This document shows, piece after piece, positions 1 through 7,373 of a stretch of 18,016 nucleotides of DNA. The translations under genes were made by a program, and so were the position numbers. Location: the NCBI GenBank assembly GCA_009774655.1, contig VSOD01000020.1, positions 1 to 18,016 of the forward strand, given 5' to 3'. The first letter of the stretch is position 1, and every line of letters begins with the position of its first letter. This DNA is from Lachnospiraceae bacterium (GTDB lineage Bacteria; Bacillota_A; Clostridia; Lachnospirales; Lachnospiraceae). Under the pieces are notes generated by a model. It worked only from the letters and a program-made list of their open reading frames with translations, had not been told where the DNA came from and did no database searches.

Positions 1-609
1 ACCTTTGACGACGGGCCAAGCAGCAACACCGGCAGGATTCTGGATATACTTGCAGAGTACGATGTAAAGGCGACTTTTTTTGTGGTCGGGAAAGAGGAAG
101 AAGAATATAAGCCGTTATACAAGAGAATCGTGGAGGAGGGGCATACGCTGGCGATGCACTCTTACAGCCATAAGTATAATGAGATCTATCAGTCGGTAGA
201 GAGCTACCGTGACGATCTGAGCAGGCTGCAGGAATTTCTGTATGATACTACGGGCGTCTGGTGCCGTTATTGCAGGTTTCCGGGCGGGAGCAGTAATCAG
301 GTGAGTAAGGTGGACATGCATGATCTGATCGCCTATCTCGATGGACAGGATATCTCTTATTTTGACTGGAATGTCTCTTCGGGAGATGCTTCGAGCGACT
401 ATGTCAGTCCGGACAACATTGTCAGGAACAGTACATCGCAGCTGCAGAAGTTTCAGGAGGCCATCATATTGATGCATGATGCTTCCGAGAAGAAATCCAC
501 GGTGGAGGCGCTGCCTGAACTGATTGAGACGATTCAGGCCATGGAAGATACGAAGATCGTTCCGATCAATGATGATACGGAACCGATTCATCATATAAGT
601 AATGACTAA
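1..609 (+). CDS. Polysaccharide deacetylase, NodB domain (5' partial)
   Basis: The reading frame is open from the first base, so the N-terminus lies outside the window and 202 codons are visible. The visible part is nearly a whole NodB (carbohydrate esterase 4) domain. Motif 1 is TFDDGP (window residues 1-6, with the base and metal Asp pair). Motif 2 is HSYSH (53-57, metal-binding His). Motif 3 is RFPGG (about 92-96), followed by DWNVSSGD and the ILMHD motif near the end. Family members remove N- or O-acetyl groups from peptidoglycan or other surface glycans, usually outside the membrane. Any signal peptide or membrane anchor would be in the missing part. The substrate cannot be told from sequence. 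The stop lies 18 nt before the start chosen for the bactofilin gene, so the two may be co-transcribed. Confidence 0.93.
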   Translation, partial: TFDDGPSSNTGRILDILAEYDVKATFFVVGKEEEEYKPLYKRIVEEGHTLAMHSYSHKYNEIYQSVESYRDDLSRLQEFLYDTTGVWCRYCRFPGGSSNQVSKVDMHDLIAYLDGQDISYFDWNVSSGDASSDYVSPDNIVRNSTSQLQKFQEAIILMHDASEKKSTVEALPELIETIQAMEDTKIVPINDDTEPIHHISND

Positions 610-627
610 AGAATGGAGGATGTGGGA

Positions 628-1632
628 ATGGGGTTTTTCTCAGATTTAAAGGAGGATTTGTCTCAGGCTGTCAATGAATTGATGCCGGAGGAGACGCTGG
701 ATGCGGCTATGACGGATGGTCTGGAGACAGAACAGGTGTTACCGGAAGAAGAGTTTGTACAGGAGACACCGGTGACGGAAGAGGCACAGGATACGGTCAG
801 CTCTCTGGATATCAGCAGTATGCTGGACAGGCTGGATGAGGTGGAGGCACCGCAGGAGATGCCGGAAGAGACAGAAGAGTTTACAGAGGAACAGGTGGAA
901 GAGGATATACTCGGCGTGGTAGAGCAGGCTGAGACAGCTATACAGGAAGAGGAACCGGAGATGCCGGTGGAAGAGGATGTGTTGGAATCTGATGCGGAAG
1001 AGATGCTTCCGGCAGAAGAGTATGAAGAGCCGGCTGATGTGGAAGAGGCCGTAGAAGAGACAGTGACGGAAAGTGAGATGGAAACAATGGATGTGACAGA
1101 TGCTATGTTATCTCAGACAGAGGGGGAGGAAGAGGATACTATGGATATGCAGACGGCTAATCGTGTGGCAGTAGATGAGACAGCAGTAGTAACAGAAGGA
1201 ATGACTATAACAGGTGATATTGTATCCCAGGGCTCCATGGAACTGATTGGTACAGTGAACGGTAATCTTGATATTTACGGTAAGCTGAACATTACGGGAA
1301 CGATCCAGGGTAATTCCAAGGCGGCAGAGATCTATGCGGAAGGCGCTAAGATCGCCGGTGAAGTGAACAGTGACGGCAGTGTTAAGATCGGACAGAGTTC
1401 TGTTGTGATTGGTAATATTTCGGCATCCAGTGCGGTGATCGCAGGTGCGGTGAAGGGTGATATTGATGTACATGGCCCGGTTATTCTGGATACGACAGCA
1501 ATCGTTATGGGTAATATCAAGTCCAAGTCTGTGCAGATCAATAACGGAGCTGTAATCGAAGGACTGTGTTCCCAGTGCTACGCAGATATCAATCCTTCTA
1601 CGTTCTTTGAGGAATTCAAGAAGAGAAAATAA
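628..1632 (+). CDS. Bactofilin (polymer-forming cytoskeletal protein) with acidic N-terminal extension
   Basis: The C-terminal third (about residues 185-315 of 334) is a bactofilin/DUF583 domain: short repeating beta-strand units rich in Gly, Val and Ile, for example GDIVSQGSMELIGTVNGNLD and GKLNITGTIQGN, as expected of the right-handed beta-helix that polymerises without nucleotide. It is preceded by about 160 residues very rich in Glu and Asp with almost no Lys or Arg, probably a disordered linker. The first residues (MGFFSDLKEDLSQAVNEL) look like an amphipathic helix. An ATG at 613 is also in frame, but 628 is preferred because GGAGG at 615-619 sits 8 nt before it. Bactofilins scaffold cell-wall enzymes and shape. 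The preceding deacetylase gene fits a wall-related role, which is inference. The exact function is unknown. Confidence 0.88.
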   Translation: MGFFSDLKEDLSQAVNELMPEETLDAAMTDGLETEQVLPEEEFVQETPVTEEAQDTVSSLDISSMLDRLDEVEAPQEMPEETEEFTEEQVEEDILGVVEQAETAIQEEEPEMPVEEDVLESDAEEMLPAEEYEEPADVEEAVEETVTESEMETMDVTDAMLSQTEGEEEDTMDMQTANRVAVDETAVVTEGMTITGDIVSQGSMELIGTVNGNLDIYGKLNITGTIQGNSKAAEIYAEGAKIAGEVNSDGSVKIGQSSVVIGNISASSAVIAGAVKGDIDVHGPVILDTTAIVMGNIKSKSVQINNGAVIEGLCSQCYADINPSTFFEEFKKRK

Positions 1633-1680
1633 TAACTTACGGCAGCTTGGGAAACAGAGTAAGACAGGAGAAAATAGCAT

Positions 1681-2382
1681 ATGCAGCGTATACTGTTGAA
1701 ATTGAGTGGTGAGGCTTTGGCGGGTGATAAGAAGACCGGTTTTGACGAGGCCACGGTACGGGATGTGGCCATGCAGGTCAGGGAACTGGTGGACGAAGGC
1801 ATCCAGGTCGGTATCGTGATCGGCGGCGGCAATTTCTGGCGTGGACGTTCCAGTGACAGCATTGACAGGACGAAGGCGGATCAGATCGGTATGCTTGCAA
1901 CGATCATGAATTGTATCTATGTGTCGGAGATCTTCCGTTCTGTCGGTATGATGACCAATGTCCTGACGCCTTTTGAGTGCGGTTCTTTTACCAAACTTTT
2001 TTCGAAGGACAGGGCGAATAAGTATTTTTCCAAGAACATGGTAGTCTTCTTTGCAGGCGGCACGGGTCACCCTTATTTTTCAACAGACACGGGTGTTGTG
2101 CTGCGTGCTGTGGAAGTGGATGCAGATGTGATTCTGCTGGCGAAAGCAGTTGACGGTGTCTATGACAGTGATCCGCGCTGTAATCCGAATGCCAGGAAGT
2201 ATGAGGAAGTGTCGATAGACGAAGTCATAGAGAAGAACCTGCAGGTAGTGGATATGACGGCTTCTATCATGGCAAGAGAGAACAAAATGCCGATGTGGGT
2301 TTTTGCATTAAATGAAGAGAACAGTATTGTAAATACCGTGAAGGGGAAGTTCAACGGTACGAAGGTGACCGTGTCAAAGTAA
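1681..2382 (+). CDS. pyrH: Uridylate kinase (UMP kinase)
   Basis: This amino-acid-kinase-fold enzyme phosphorylates UMP to UDP with ATP in the cytoplasm, the step feeding UTP and CTP synthesis. At 233 residues it has the usual length. Visible landmarks are the phosphate-binding LLKLSGEALAG at the N-terminus, VIGGGNFWRG (about residues 43-52), the UMP-site region DRTKADQIGMLATIMN, AGGTGHPYFSTDTG, and KAVDGVYDSDP near the ATP site. The bacterial enzyme is hexameric and allosteric (UTP inhibition, GTP activation in many species). The ATG start follows AGGAG about 10 nt upstream. It is 48 bp after the bactofilin gene and 32 bp before frr, the standard pyrH-frr pair. The usual rpsB-tsf genes are not directly upstream. 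Confidence 0.97.
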   Translation: MQRILLKLSGEALAGDKKTGFDEATVRDVAMQVRELVDEGIQVGIVIGGGNFWRGRSSDSIDRTKADQIGMLATIMNCIYVSEIFRSVGMMTNVLTPFECGSFTKLFSKDRANKYFSKNMVVFFAGGTGHPYFSTDTGVVLRAVEVDADVILLAKAVDGVYDSDPRCNPNARKYEEVSIDEVIEKNLQVVDMTASIMARENKMPMWVFALNEENSIVNTVKGKFNGTKVTVSK

Positions 2383-2414
2383 AAGGTGAAGATTGTTAAT
2401 TGGAGGATTACAGT

Positions 2415-2966
2415 ATGGATGAGAGACTAAAGCCCTATGAGGAGAAGATGCAGAAATCATATGATTTCCTGGAGGGTGATCTGGCTACGATTCGTGCGGG
2501 TCGTGCGAATCCGCATGTTCTCGATAAAGTCAGGGTAGATTATTACGGGACACCCACACCGATTCAGCAGGTGAGTAATGTGACGGTTCCGGAGCCAAGG
2601 ATCATTCAGATCGCTCCCTGGGAGAAGAGTCTGATCAAGGTGATCGAGAAGGCAATCATGACTTCTGATATCGGAATTAATCCGACGAACGACGGTGTGG
2701 TGATCAGGCTTGTATTTCCTGAGCTGACTGAGGAGCGCCGTAAGGATCTGGTCAAGGATGTCAAGAAGCGCGGCGAGGAGGGCAAGGTTGCGATCCGTAA
2801 CACGAGACGCGACGGCAACGATGCTTTCAAGAAGCTGGCGAAGACGGAAGTCTCAGAGGATGAGATCAAGGAACTGGAAGAGAAATTACAGAAAATGACG
2901 GACAAGTTTATCAAGAACATAGATAAGCTGGTAGAAGAAAAGTCTAAAGAGATACTTACTGTATAG
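2415..2966 (+). CDS. frr: Ribosome recycling factor
   Basis: RRF acts with EF-G to split post-termination ribosomes. The 183-residue length is typical. The sequence shows the family core: TIRAGRANPHVLDKVRVDYY, GTPTPIQQVSNVTVPEPR, IAPWEKSLIKVIEKAI, and the C-terminal three-helix-bundle region with VKKRGEEGKVAIRN. A TTG at 2400 is in frame, but the ATG at 2415 is chosen because GGAGG (2402-2406) lies 8 nt before it and MDERLKPYEEKM is the normal type of N-terminus. It is followed by a 117-bp gap containing a hairpin, the largest gap within this housekeeping cluster. Confidence 0.97.
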   Translation: MDERLKPYEEKMQKSYDFLEGDLATIRAGRANPHVLDKVRVDYYGTPTPIQQVSNVTVPEPRIIQIAPWEKSLIKVIEKAIMTSDIGINPTNDGVVIRLVFPELTEERRKDLVKDVKKRGEEGKVAIRNTRRDGNDAFKKLAKTEVSEDEIKELEEKLQKMTDKFIKNIDKLVEEKSKEILTV

Positions 2967-3008
2967 TAACTGGCAGCAGTGTTTTTATTACGGGAAGCGT
3001 ATAGAGAG

Positions 3009-3051
3009 GGGCTTACAGAATATATGTGATGTATATTCTGTTGTCCCTTTT
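3009..3051 (+). terminator. Hairpin between frr and uppS, possible terminator or attenuator
   Basis: A perfect 10-bp inverted repeat (ACAGAATATA at 3015-3024 and TATATTCTGT at 3032-3041) has a 7-nt loop. Lower in the stem GGG (3009-3011) faces CCC (3045-3047) across an imperfect section. Only four T residues follow (3048-3051), so termination may be weak or partial. It could instead be an RNA-processing or stability element that sets different levels for pyrH-frr and the downstream lipid genes. No clear new promoter is visible between it and uppS. Confidence 0.5.
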
Positions 3052-3083
3052 CCTAATGTGACTGAAAGATCAGGAGGATTATC

Positions 3084-3803
3084 ATGGAAGAAGATATGAA
3101 GATTCCGAATCATGTGGCGATCATTCTGGACGGAAACGGCAGATGGGCAAAGCAAAAGGGGATGCCCAGAAACTACGGACACGTACAGGGGGCAAAGACG
3201 GTGGAGGTGATCTGTGAGGAAGCTTACCGGATGGGGATACAGTATCTGACGGTCTATGCGTTCAGCACGGAAAACTGGAGCAGGCCTCGTGACGAGGTAG
3301 ATGCCCTGATGGGGCTTTTGCGCAATTATATGAAGACCTGTCTGAAAACTGCGGCCAAAAATAACATGTGTGTGCGTATAATCGGAGATAAGACGAGGCT
3401 GGATGAGGATATCAGAAAGCGTATGGATCAGCTGGAGGAGGCGACGAAGGATAATACGGGGCTGCATTTCCAGATTGCCATTAATTACGGCGGCAGGGAC
3501 GAGATCGTGCGTGCGGTCCGCACTCTGGCGCAGGAGGTAGTGAAAGGACAGCTGTCCGTAGAGGACATTACGGAGGAGCGGCTAAGCGGTGCGCTGGATA
3601 CCGTCGGCCTGCCGGAGCCGGATCTGCTGATCAGGACGTGTAATGAACAGCGGATCTCGAATTTCCTGCTGTGGCAGCTCGCCTATACGGAGCTGTATTT
3701 TACGCCGGTCGCGTGGCCGGATTTTTCCCGGGAGGAATTAGAGAAAGCGATCATCGCATATAATAAGAGAGACAGACGGTATGGTCTGGTCAAGGATGAA
3801 TAG
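3084..3803 (+). CDS. uppS: Undecaprenyl diphosphate synthase (cis-prenyltransferase)
   Basis: The enzyme condenses isopentenyl diphosphate units onto farnesyl diphosphate to make the C55 carrier used in peptidoglycan and wall-polymer synthesis. Landmarks: ILDGNGRWAK (catalytic Asp16, diphosphate-binding loop), GHVQGAKTVE, TVYAFSTENWSRP, and the C-terminal LLIRTCNEQRISNFLLWQ followed by AYTELYFTP. The textbook RTSGE or RTGGE is RTCNE here, a variant I recall from related clostridia, so activity is not doubted. Length is 239 residues. Start 3084 has AGGAGG (3072-3077) 6 nt upstream; the Met at residue 5 is less well placed. cdsA follows after 14 bp. Confidence 0.96.
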   Translation: MEEDMKIPNHVAIILDGNGRWAKQKGMPRNYGHVQGAKTVEVICEEAYRMGIQYLTVYAFSTENWSRPRDEVDALMGLLRNYMKTCLKTAAKNNMCVRIIGDKTRLDEDIRKRMDQLEEATKDNTGLHFQIAINYGGRDEIVRAVRTLAQEVVKGQLSVEDITEERLSGALDTVGLPEPDLLIRTCNEQRISNFLLWQLAYTELYFTPVAWPDFSREELEKAIIAYNKRDRRYGLVKDE

Positions 3804-3817
3804 GAAGGGGCGGTAAT

Positions 3818-4666
3818 ATGTTTCGTACTAGATTGTTGAGCGGTGTTCTGCTGGTGATCATCGCGTTGGCAACGATCATGGCCGGGGACGGCATTCTGGC
3901 TGCGGTCTTGTGTCTGGTATCTCTCATCGCCTACAGGGAACTGATCCGGGCATGCGGCGTGCATACGGAAGGGAATGCGCCGGAAGCTGTGGGCATGGTC
4001 ATGACGGTTGTGTATTACGGCCTTCTTTTTATGACACTGTATGTCGACGGGGAGCAGGCGGATGTACTGGCAAAGGTGTATCCGGTCATTGTGATCGCGG
4101 TGGTGCTTACCATGATCGTGTTTCTTTTTACGTATGTGTTCACTTTTCCCCGGTATAAGGCGCAGCAGATCATGGCGTCGATGTTTTCCTGGCTGTACGG
4201 GCCGGTGATGCTCTCCTTTATTTATCTGACCAGAGAAGGATTTGCGCATGGGAAGTATCTGGTGTGGTTTGTTTTTCTGTGTTCCTGGGGGAGCGATACC
4301 TGTGCCTATGCGGTGGGAGTGCTGTTCGGTAAGCATAAGATGACGCCGAAGCTGAGCCCCAAGAAATCGGTGGAAGGCGCAGTGGGCGGTATTGTGGGTG
4401 CGGCGCTTTTGTTCGTGCTCTATACGCATTTTGCGGTAAACAGGTATTCGCAGGCCTCTTTGTCGCTGCTGCTGGTGGCGGCGCTGGGTGCAGCGGGCGC
4501 GGTGGTGTCCATGATCGGGGATCTGGCGGCGTCTGCGATCAAAAGAGATCATGATATCAAGGATTATGGTAAGCTGATTCCGGGACATGGCGGGATCATG
4601 GACCGGTTTGACAGTGTCATTATCGCGGCGCCTCTTGTTTTTATCGGACTTATGCTGATCGCATAG
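3818..4666 (+). CDS. cdsA: Phosphatidate cytidylyltransferase (CDP-diglyceride synthase)
   Basis: This integral membrane enzyme makes CDP-diacylglycerol from phosphatidic acid and CTP, the branch point for phospholipids. The 282-residue protein is a chain of hydrophobic segments, starting with LLSGVLLVIIALATIM, with several more near residues 60-80, 85-108, 120-135 and 185-225. The C-terminal family signature is clear: SMIGDLAASAIKRDHDIKDY continuing to GKLIPGHGGIMDRFDS (about residues 230-268), which carries the metal-binding Asp residues. The GCWGSDTCAY-like segment (actually SWGSDTCAYAVG) and KLSPKKSVEGAVGG are also typical. The GGAAGGGG run just upstream serves as ribosome binding site. 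It lies between uppS and dxr as in many Firmicutes. Confidence 0.96.
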   Translation: MFRTRLLSGVLLVIIALATIMAGDGILAAVLCLVSLIAYRELIRACGVHTEGNAPEAVGMVMTVVYYGLLFMTLYVDGEQADVLAKVYPVIVIAVVLTMIVFLFTYVFTFPRYKAQQIMASMFSWLYGPVMLSFIYLTREGFAHGKYLVWFVFLCSWGSDTCAYAVGVLFGKHKMTPKLSPKKSVEGAVGGIVGAALLFVLYTHFAVNRYSQASLSLLLVAALGAAGAVVSMIGDLAASAIKRDHDIKDYGKLIPGHGGIMDRFDSVIIAAPLVFIGLMLIA

Positions 4667-4720
4667 GAAAGAAGCGGGGAATGTCAAAAGGGCGTCCGGG
4701 TGTACAGGAAAGGAAGACAA

Positions 4721-5869
4721 ATGAAGAAGATAGCAATATTAGGGTCAACAGGCTCAATCGGAACGCAGACACTGGAGATCGTCAGGAAAGAGGATGACTT
4801 ACAGGTGGCGGCGCTGGCGGCGGGCATGAATGTAGACCTGATGGAAAAGCAGGTGCGGGAGTTTAAGCCTGCGCTGGCGGCGATGTGGACGCAGGACGCT
4901 GCGCAGGATCTGCGGGAGCGGCTCTCTGATCTGCCGGTACGCGTGGCGTGCGGGATGGACGGCCTGCTGGAGGTGGCGGTTTGTGAGGCGGCAGATGTAT
5001 TAGTGACGGCGATCGTGGGCATGATTGGTATCAGGCCGACCATTGCAGCCATAGAGCATCGCAAGACGATCGCACTGGCTAATAAGGAGACGCTGGTGAC
5101 GGCCGGACATATCATCATGCCCCTTGCGGCCAAAATGGGTGTGTCCATCCTGCCGGTGGACAGTGAACACAGCGCGATCTTCCAGTCTATGCACGGGGAG
5201 AACCGAAACCGTGTCAGTAAGATACTGCTGACGGCTTCCGGCGGTCCTTTTCGCGGAAAGACGAGGCAGGAGCTTGCGGCAATGACCGTAGAAGACGCTT
5301 TGAAGCATCCCAACTGGTCCATGGGCAAAAAGGTTACGATAGATTCCGCGTCGCTTGTCAATAAAGGGCTGGAAGTGATGGAGGCGAAGTGGCTGTTTGA
5401 TGTGGAGCTGGACCAGATTCAGGTGGTGGTGCATCCGCAGAGTATCCTGCATTCTGCGGTGGAGTATGTGGACGGCGGGATCATGGCGCAGCTGGGCGTG
5501 CCGGATATGAAGCTGCCGATCCAGTACGCGCTCTTCTATCCGGACAGAAGGCCTATGGACAGCGGCATGGTAGATTTCTTCAAGCTGGGACAGCTTACTT
5601 TCGAGAAGCCGGATACGGAGACCTTCCGCGGACTGGCTCTGGCGTATCGGGCGGCAGAGGCGGGCGGAACACTGCCCACCGTATTTAACGCGGCGAATGA
5701 AAAGGCAGTGGCATTATTCCTGCAGAAGAAGATCACTTTTCTGCAGATTCCGGAACTGATCGAAAGTTCCATGGAGCAGCATAAGGTGATCGCAGATCCG
5801 ACGGTGGAACAGATTTTGGAGACGGAAGCGTCTACCTACGAATATATTAAGGAAAAGTTTGGAGAGTAA
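4721..5869 (+). CDS. dxr: 1-deoxy-D-xylulose 5-phosphate reductoisomerase
   Basis: DXR catalyses the first committed step of the MEP pathway: DXP to MEP with NADPH and a divalent metal, in the cytoplasm. The Rossmann motif ILGSTGSIGTQTLEIV is at residues 6-21. ALANKETLVTAG follows near residue 120. The metal ligands Asp147 and Glu149 are in VDSEHS, and Glu218 is in NKGLEVMEAKWLF; the substrate loops TASGGPFRG and HPNWSMGKK are present. The 382-residue length is normal. A GTG at 4700 extends the frame, but the ATG at 4721 gives the canonical MKKIAILG N-terminus and has AAAGGA 6 nt upstream. uppS and dxr in one cluster link isoprenoid precursor supply to lipid-carrier synthesis. Confidence 0.97.
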   Translation: MKKIAILGSTGSIGTQTLEIVRKEDDLQVAALAAGMNVDLMEKQVREFKPALAAMWTQDAAQDLRERLSDLPVRVACGMDGLLEVAVCEAADVLVTAIVGMIGIRPTIAAIEHRKTIALANKETLVTAGHIIMPLAAKMGVSILPVDSEHSAIFQSMHGENRNRVSKILLTASGGPFRGKTRQELAAMTVEDALKHPNWSMGKKVTIDSASLVNKGLEVMEAKWLFDVELDQIQVVVHPQSILHSAVEYVDGGIMAQLGVPDMKLPIQYALFYPDRRPMDSGMVDFFKLGQLTFEKPDTETFRGLALAYRAAEAGGTLPTVFNAANEKAVALFLQKKITFLQIPELIESSMEQHKVIADPTVEQILETEASTYEYIKEKFGE

Positions 5870-5873
5870 TCAT

Positions 5874-7028
5874 TTGATCAGGACAATTATTTTATTCATT
5901 ATTATTTTCAGTATTGTAGTAATTTCCCATGAACTGGGGCATTTTTTGATCGGCAGAAGGAACGGGATCCGTGTGGTGGAGTTCTCGGTAGGCATGGGGC
6001 CGACGCTTTTTTCCTTCATCAAGGGCGGCGTCAAATATTCCCTGAAACTGCTGCCCATAGGCGGAGCCTGTATGTTCGATGGAGAGGACGGCATGGATCG
6101 GGAAGAGAAGGAGGAAGCAGGAGGAATGCACCGCAGAGCGGGCGTGGAAGCACCGCTGCCTCTGCCTTCGGAGACGACGGATCAAAGATACGGGAGAGTT
6201 GATCTGGATGCACAGGGAATTGCCTTTCCGGAAGCGGGGGTGTGGAGACGGATCGCCACTGTGTTTGCGGGGCCTTTTTTCAATTTTATACTGGCGTTTG
6301 TGGTGGCGGTGGTGCTGACGGCATTTTCCGGTGTTGATCTTCCGGTGATCGGACAGGTGTCCGAAGATTCGGCGGCCGAAGAGGCCGGGCTGCAGCCGGG
6401 AGACAGAATCACACAGATCAATCATGAGAAGATTCATTTTTACCGGGAGATCACGGTGCTCTCTTCTTTGAACCAGGGAGAGGCGATGGAGGTTCACTAT
6501 GAGCGGGACGGTGAGAAGGGCGTAGCCAGTTTACAGCCGCGGTATGATGAGCAGGCGGGGCGTTATTACATGGGCCTTGTCGGCGCCGGAGAATATTTGA
6601 AGTGTAATCCGCTGCAGGTGTTCCAATATGGCTTCTATGAGGTGGAGTATTATGTGAAGACCACCTATAAGAGTCTGGGGATGCTGCTGCGGGGCAGGGT
6701 TACGAAAGATGATGTGTCCGGCCCGATCGGCATTGCCCAGTTTGTGGGTGAGAGTTATGAACATGCGGAGGAGAATTACGGGATGGCCTCGGCGATACTG
6801 ACGATGCTGGAGATCGTGGTATTGCTGTCCGTGAATCTGGGGATCCTGAATCTGCTGCCGCTTCCGGCGCTGGACGGGGGCAGGCTGCTGTTCATGCTTG
6901 TGGAAGTGGTACGCGGCAAGCCGGTATCCCCGGAGAAGGAAGGCATGGTGCACTTCGCGGGGCTGGTCGTGCTGATGGTGCTGATGGTATTTATTATGTA
7001 CAATGATATTATGCGGCTGATGAAGTAG
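5874..7028 (+). CDS. rseP: RseP/RasP-type site-2 intramembrane zinc metalloprotease
   Basis: This M50 membrane protease cuts transmembrane segments, typically of anti-sigma factors or signal-peptide remnants. The first membrane helix carries HELGHF (His19, Glu20, His23: zinc ligands and catalytic Glu). A second hydrophobic segment follows VWRRIATVFAGPFFNF. One PDZ domain spans roughly residues 160-225 (core EEAGLQPGDRITQIN). The C-terminal NLLPLPALDGGR motif supplies the third ligand, Asp334. A last membrane helix ends the protein at residue 384. A TTG at 5874 is preferred as start: GGAGAG (5861-5866) is 7 nt before it and the dxr stop is 4 bp upstream; an upstream TTG at 5859 overlaps dxr. 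Between residues about 70 and 115 lies a charged, low-complexity insertion. The usual downstream ispG is absent here. Confidence 0.94.
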   Translation: MIRTIILFIIIFSIVVISHELGHFLIGRRNGIRVVEFSVGMGPTLFSFIKGGVKYSLKLLPIGGACMFDGEDGMDREEKEEAGGMHRRAGVEAPLPLPSETTDQRYGRVDLDAQGIAFPEAGVWRRIATVFAGPFFNFILAFVVAVVLTAFSGVDLPVIGQVSEDSAAEEAGLQPGDRITQINHEKIHFYREITVLSSLNQGEAMEVHYERDGEKGVASLQPRYDEQAGRYYMGLVGAGEYLKCNPLQVFQYGFYEVEYYVKTTYKSLGMLLRGRVTKDDVSGPIGIAQFVGESYEHAEENYGMASAILTMLEIVVLLSVNLGILNLLPLPALDGGRLLFMLVEVVRGKPVSPEKEGMVHFAGLVVLMVLMVFIMYNDIMRLMK

Positions 7029-7373
7029 GAAATTGTCCGGACAGAGTATCCTGCGACAGTTTCCGGGCATCGGAAGCCAAAAAGGTCTGCCCCGGTCGGA
7101 TCCCGGTCGGAGATTCCAGGGGCAGATCCTGGCAGGCCGCCGACGGCAAAAAAAGAAATTGAAATACCATCCGTTCAGTGCTATAATGAACGAAGAATGT
7201 AGAATAATTCATCTCCTTCGGATCTTGATCAGAGATACAGAGATGGACAGAATGATTCAGCGGGATTCCCGCAAGATTTCCTGGGGTGATCATGAAGAAA
7301 CATAACAGCAGCGGCAGTGACAGGCGGTTAGGCCCTGTGTCTGTCTGCGCGGAAAAAAAGGGGTGGCAAGCGG
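7029..7373 (+). other. Non-coding stretch with long hairpin and leader of the phosphatase gene
   Basis: No convincing gene is seen in these 345 bases. The first half holds an inverted repeat (TCTGCCCC at 7086-7093, GGGGCAGA at 7119-7126, about 10 bp with one G-U pair) around a GC-rich 25-nt loop containing the direct repeat CGGTCGGA. No T-run follows, so it is not a standard intrinsic terminator for rseP. The second half, after the promoter at 7159-7187, would be an untranslated leader of about 180 nt for the PP2C gene, with a small GCGGG/CCCGC hairpin near 7259-7271. I do not recognise a known riboswitch. Confidence 0.5.
7159..7187 (+). promoter_or_regulatory. Probable vegetative promoter of the phosphatase-kinase unit
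   Basis: TTGAAA (7159-7164) and a perfect TATAAT (7182-7187) are separated by exactly 17 nt. TG at 7179-7180 gives an extended -10, and a run of seven A (7148-7154) just upstream could act as an UP element. This is the strongest promoter-like match I noted in the window. The start of transcription would be near 7194, leaving a long leader before the ATG at 7374. Confidence 0.75.

Noticed and set aside
1108..2070. Long open frame on the minus strand across bactofilin and pyrH
   Set aside because: It is a mirror of two well-supported genes; its product is rich in His, Arg and Cys with no domain pattern.
3654..3680. RTCNE instead of RTSGE/RTGGE in UppS as a sign of lost activity
   Set aside because: The catalytic Asp16 and other motifs are intact and I recall the same variant in related clostridia.
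3683..4720. 345-codon minus-strand frame opposite cdsA
   Set aside because: It lies fully opposite uppS end and cdsA and shows the His/Arg/Gln-rich composition of an antisense shadow.
7120..7154. GCCG/CGGC stem followed by seven A as a terminator
   Set aside because: On the + strand a terminator needs T residues after the stem; for the minus strand there is no gene whose transcript would end here.
7033..7305. 90-codon open frame in the gap after rseP
   Set aside because: It has no good ribosome binding site, runs through the hairpin and the promoter, and its product is rich in Arg/Gly without a recognisable pattern.
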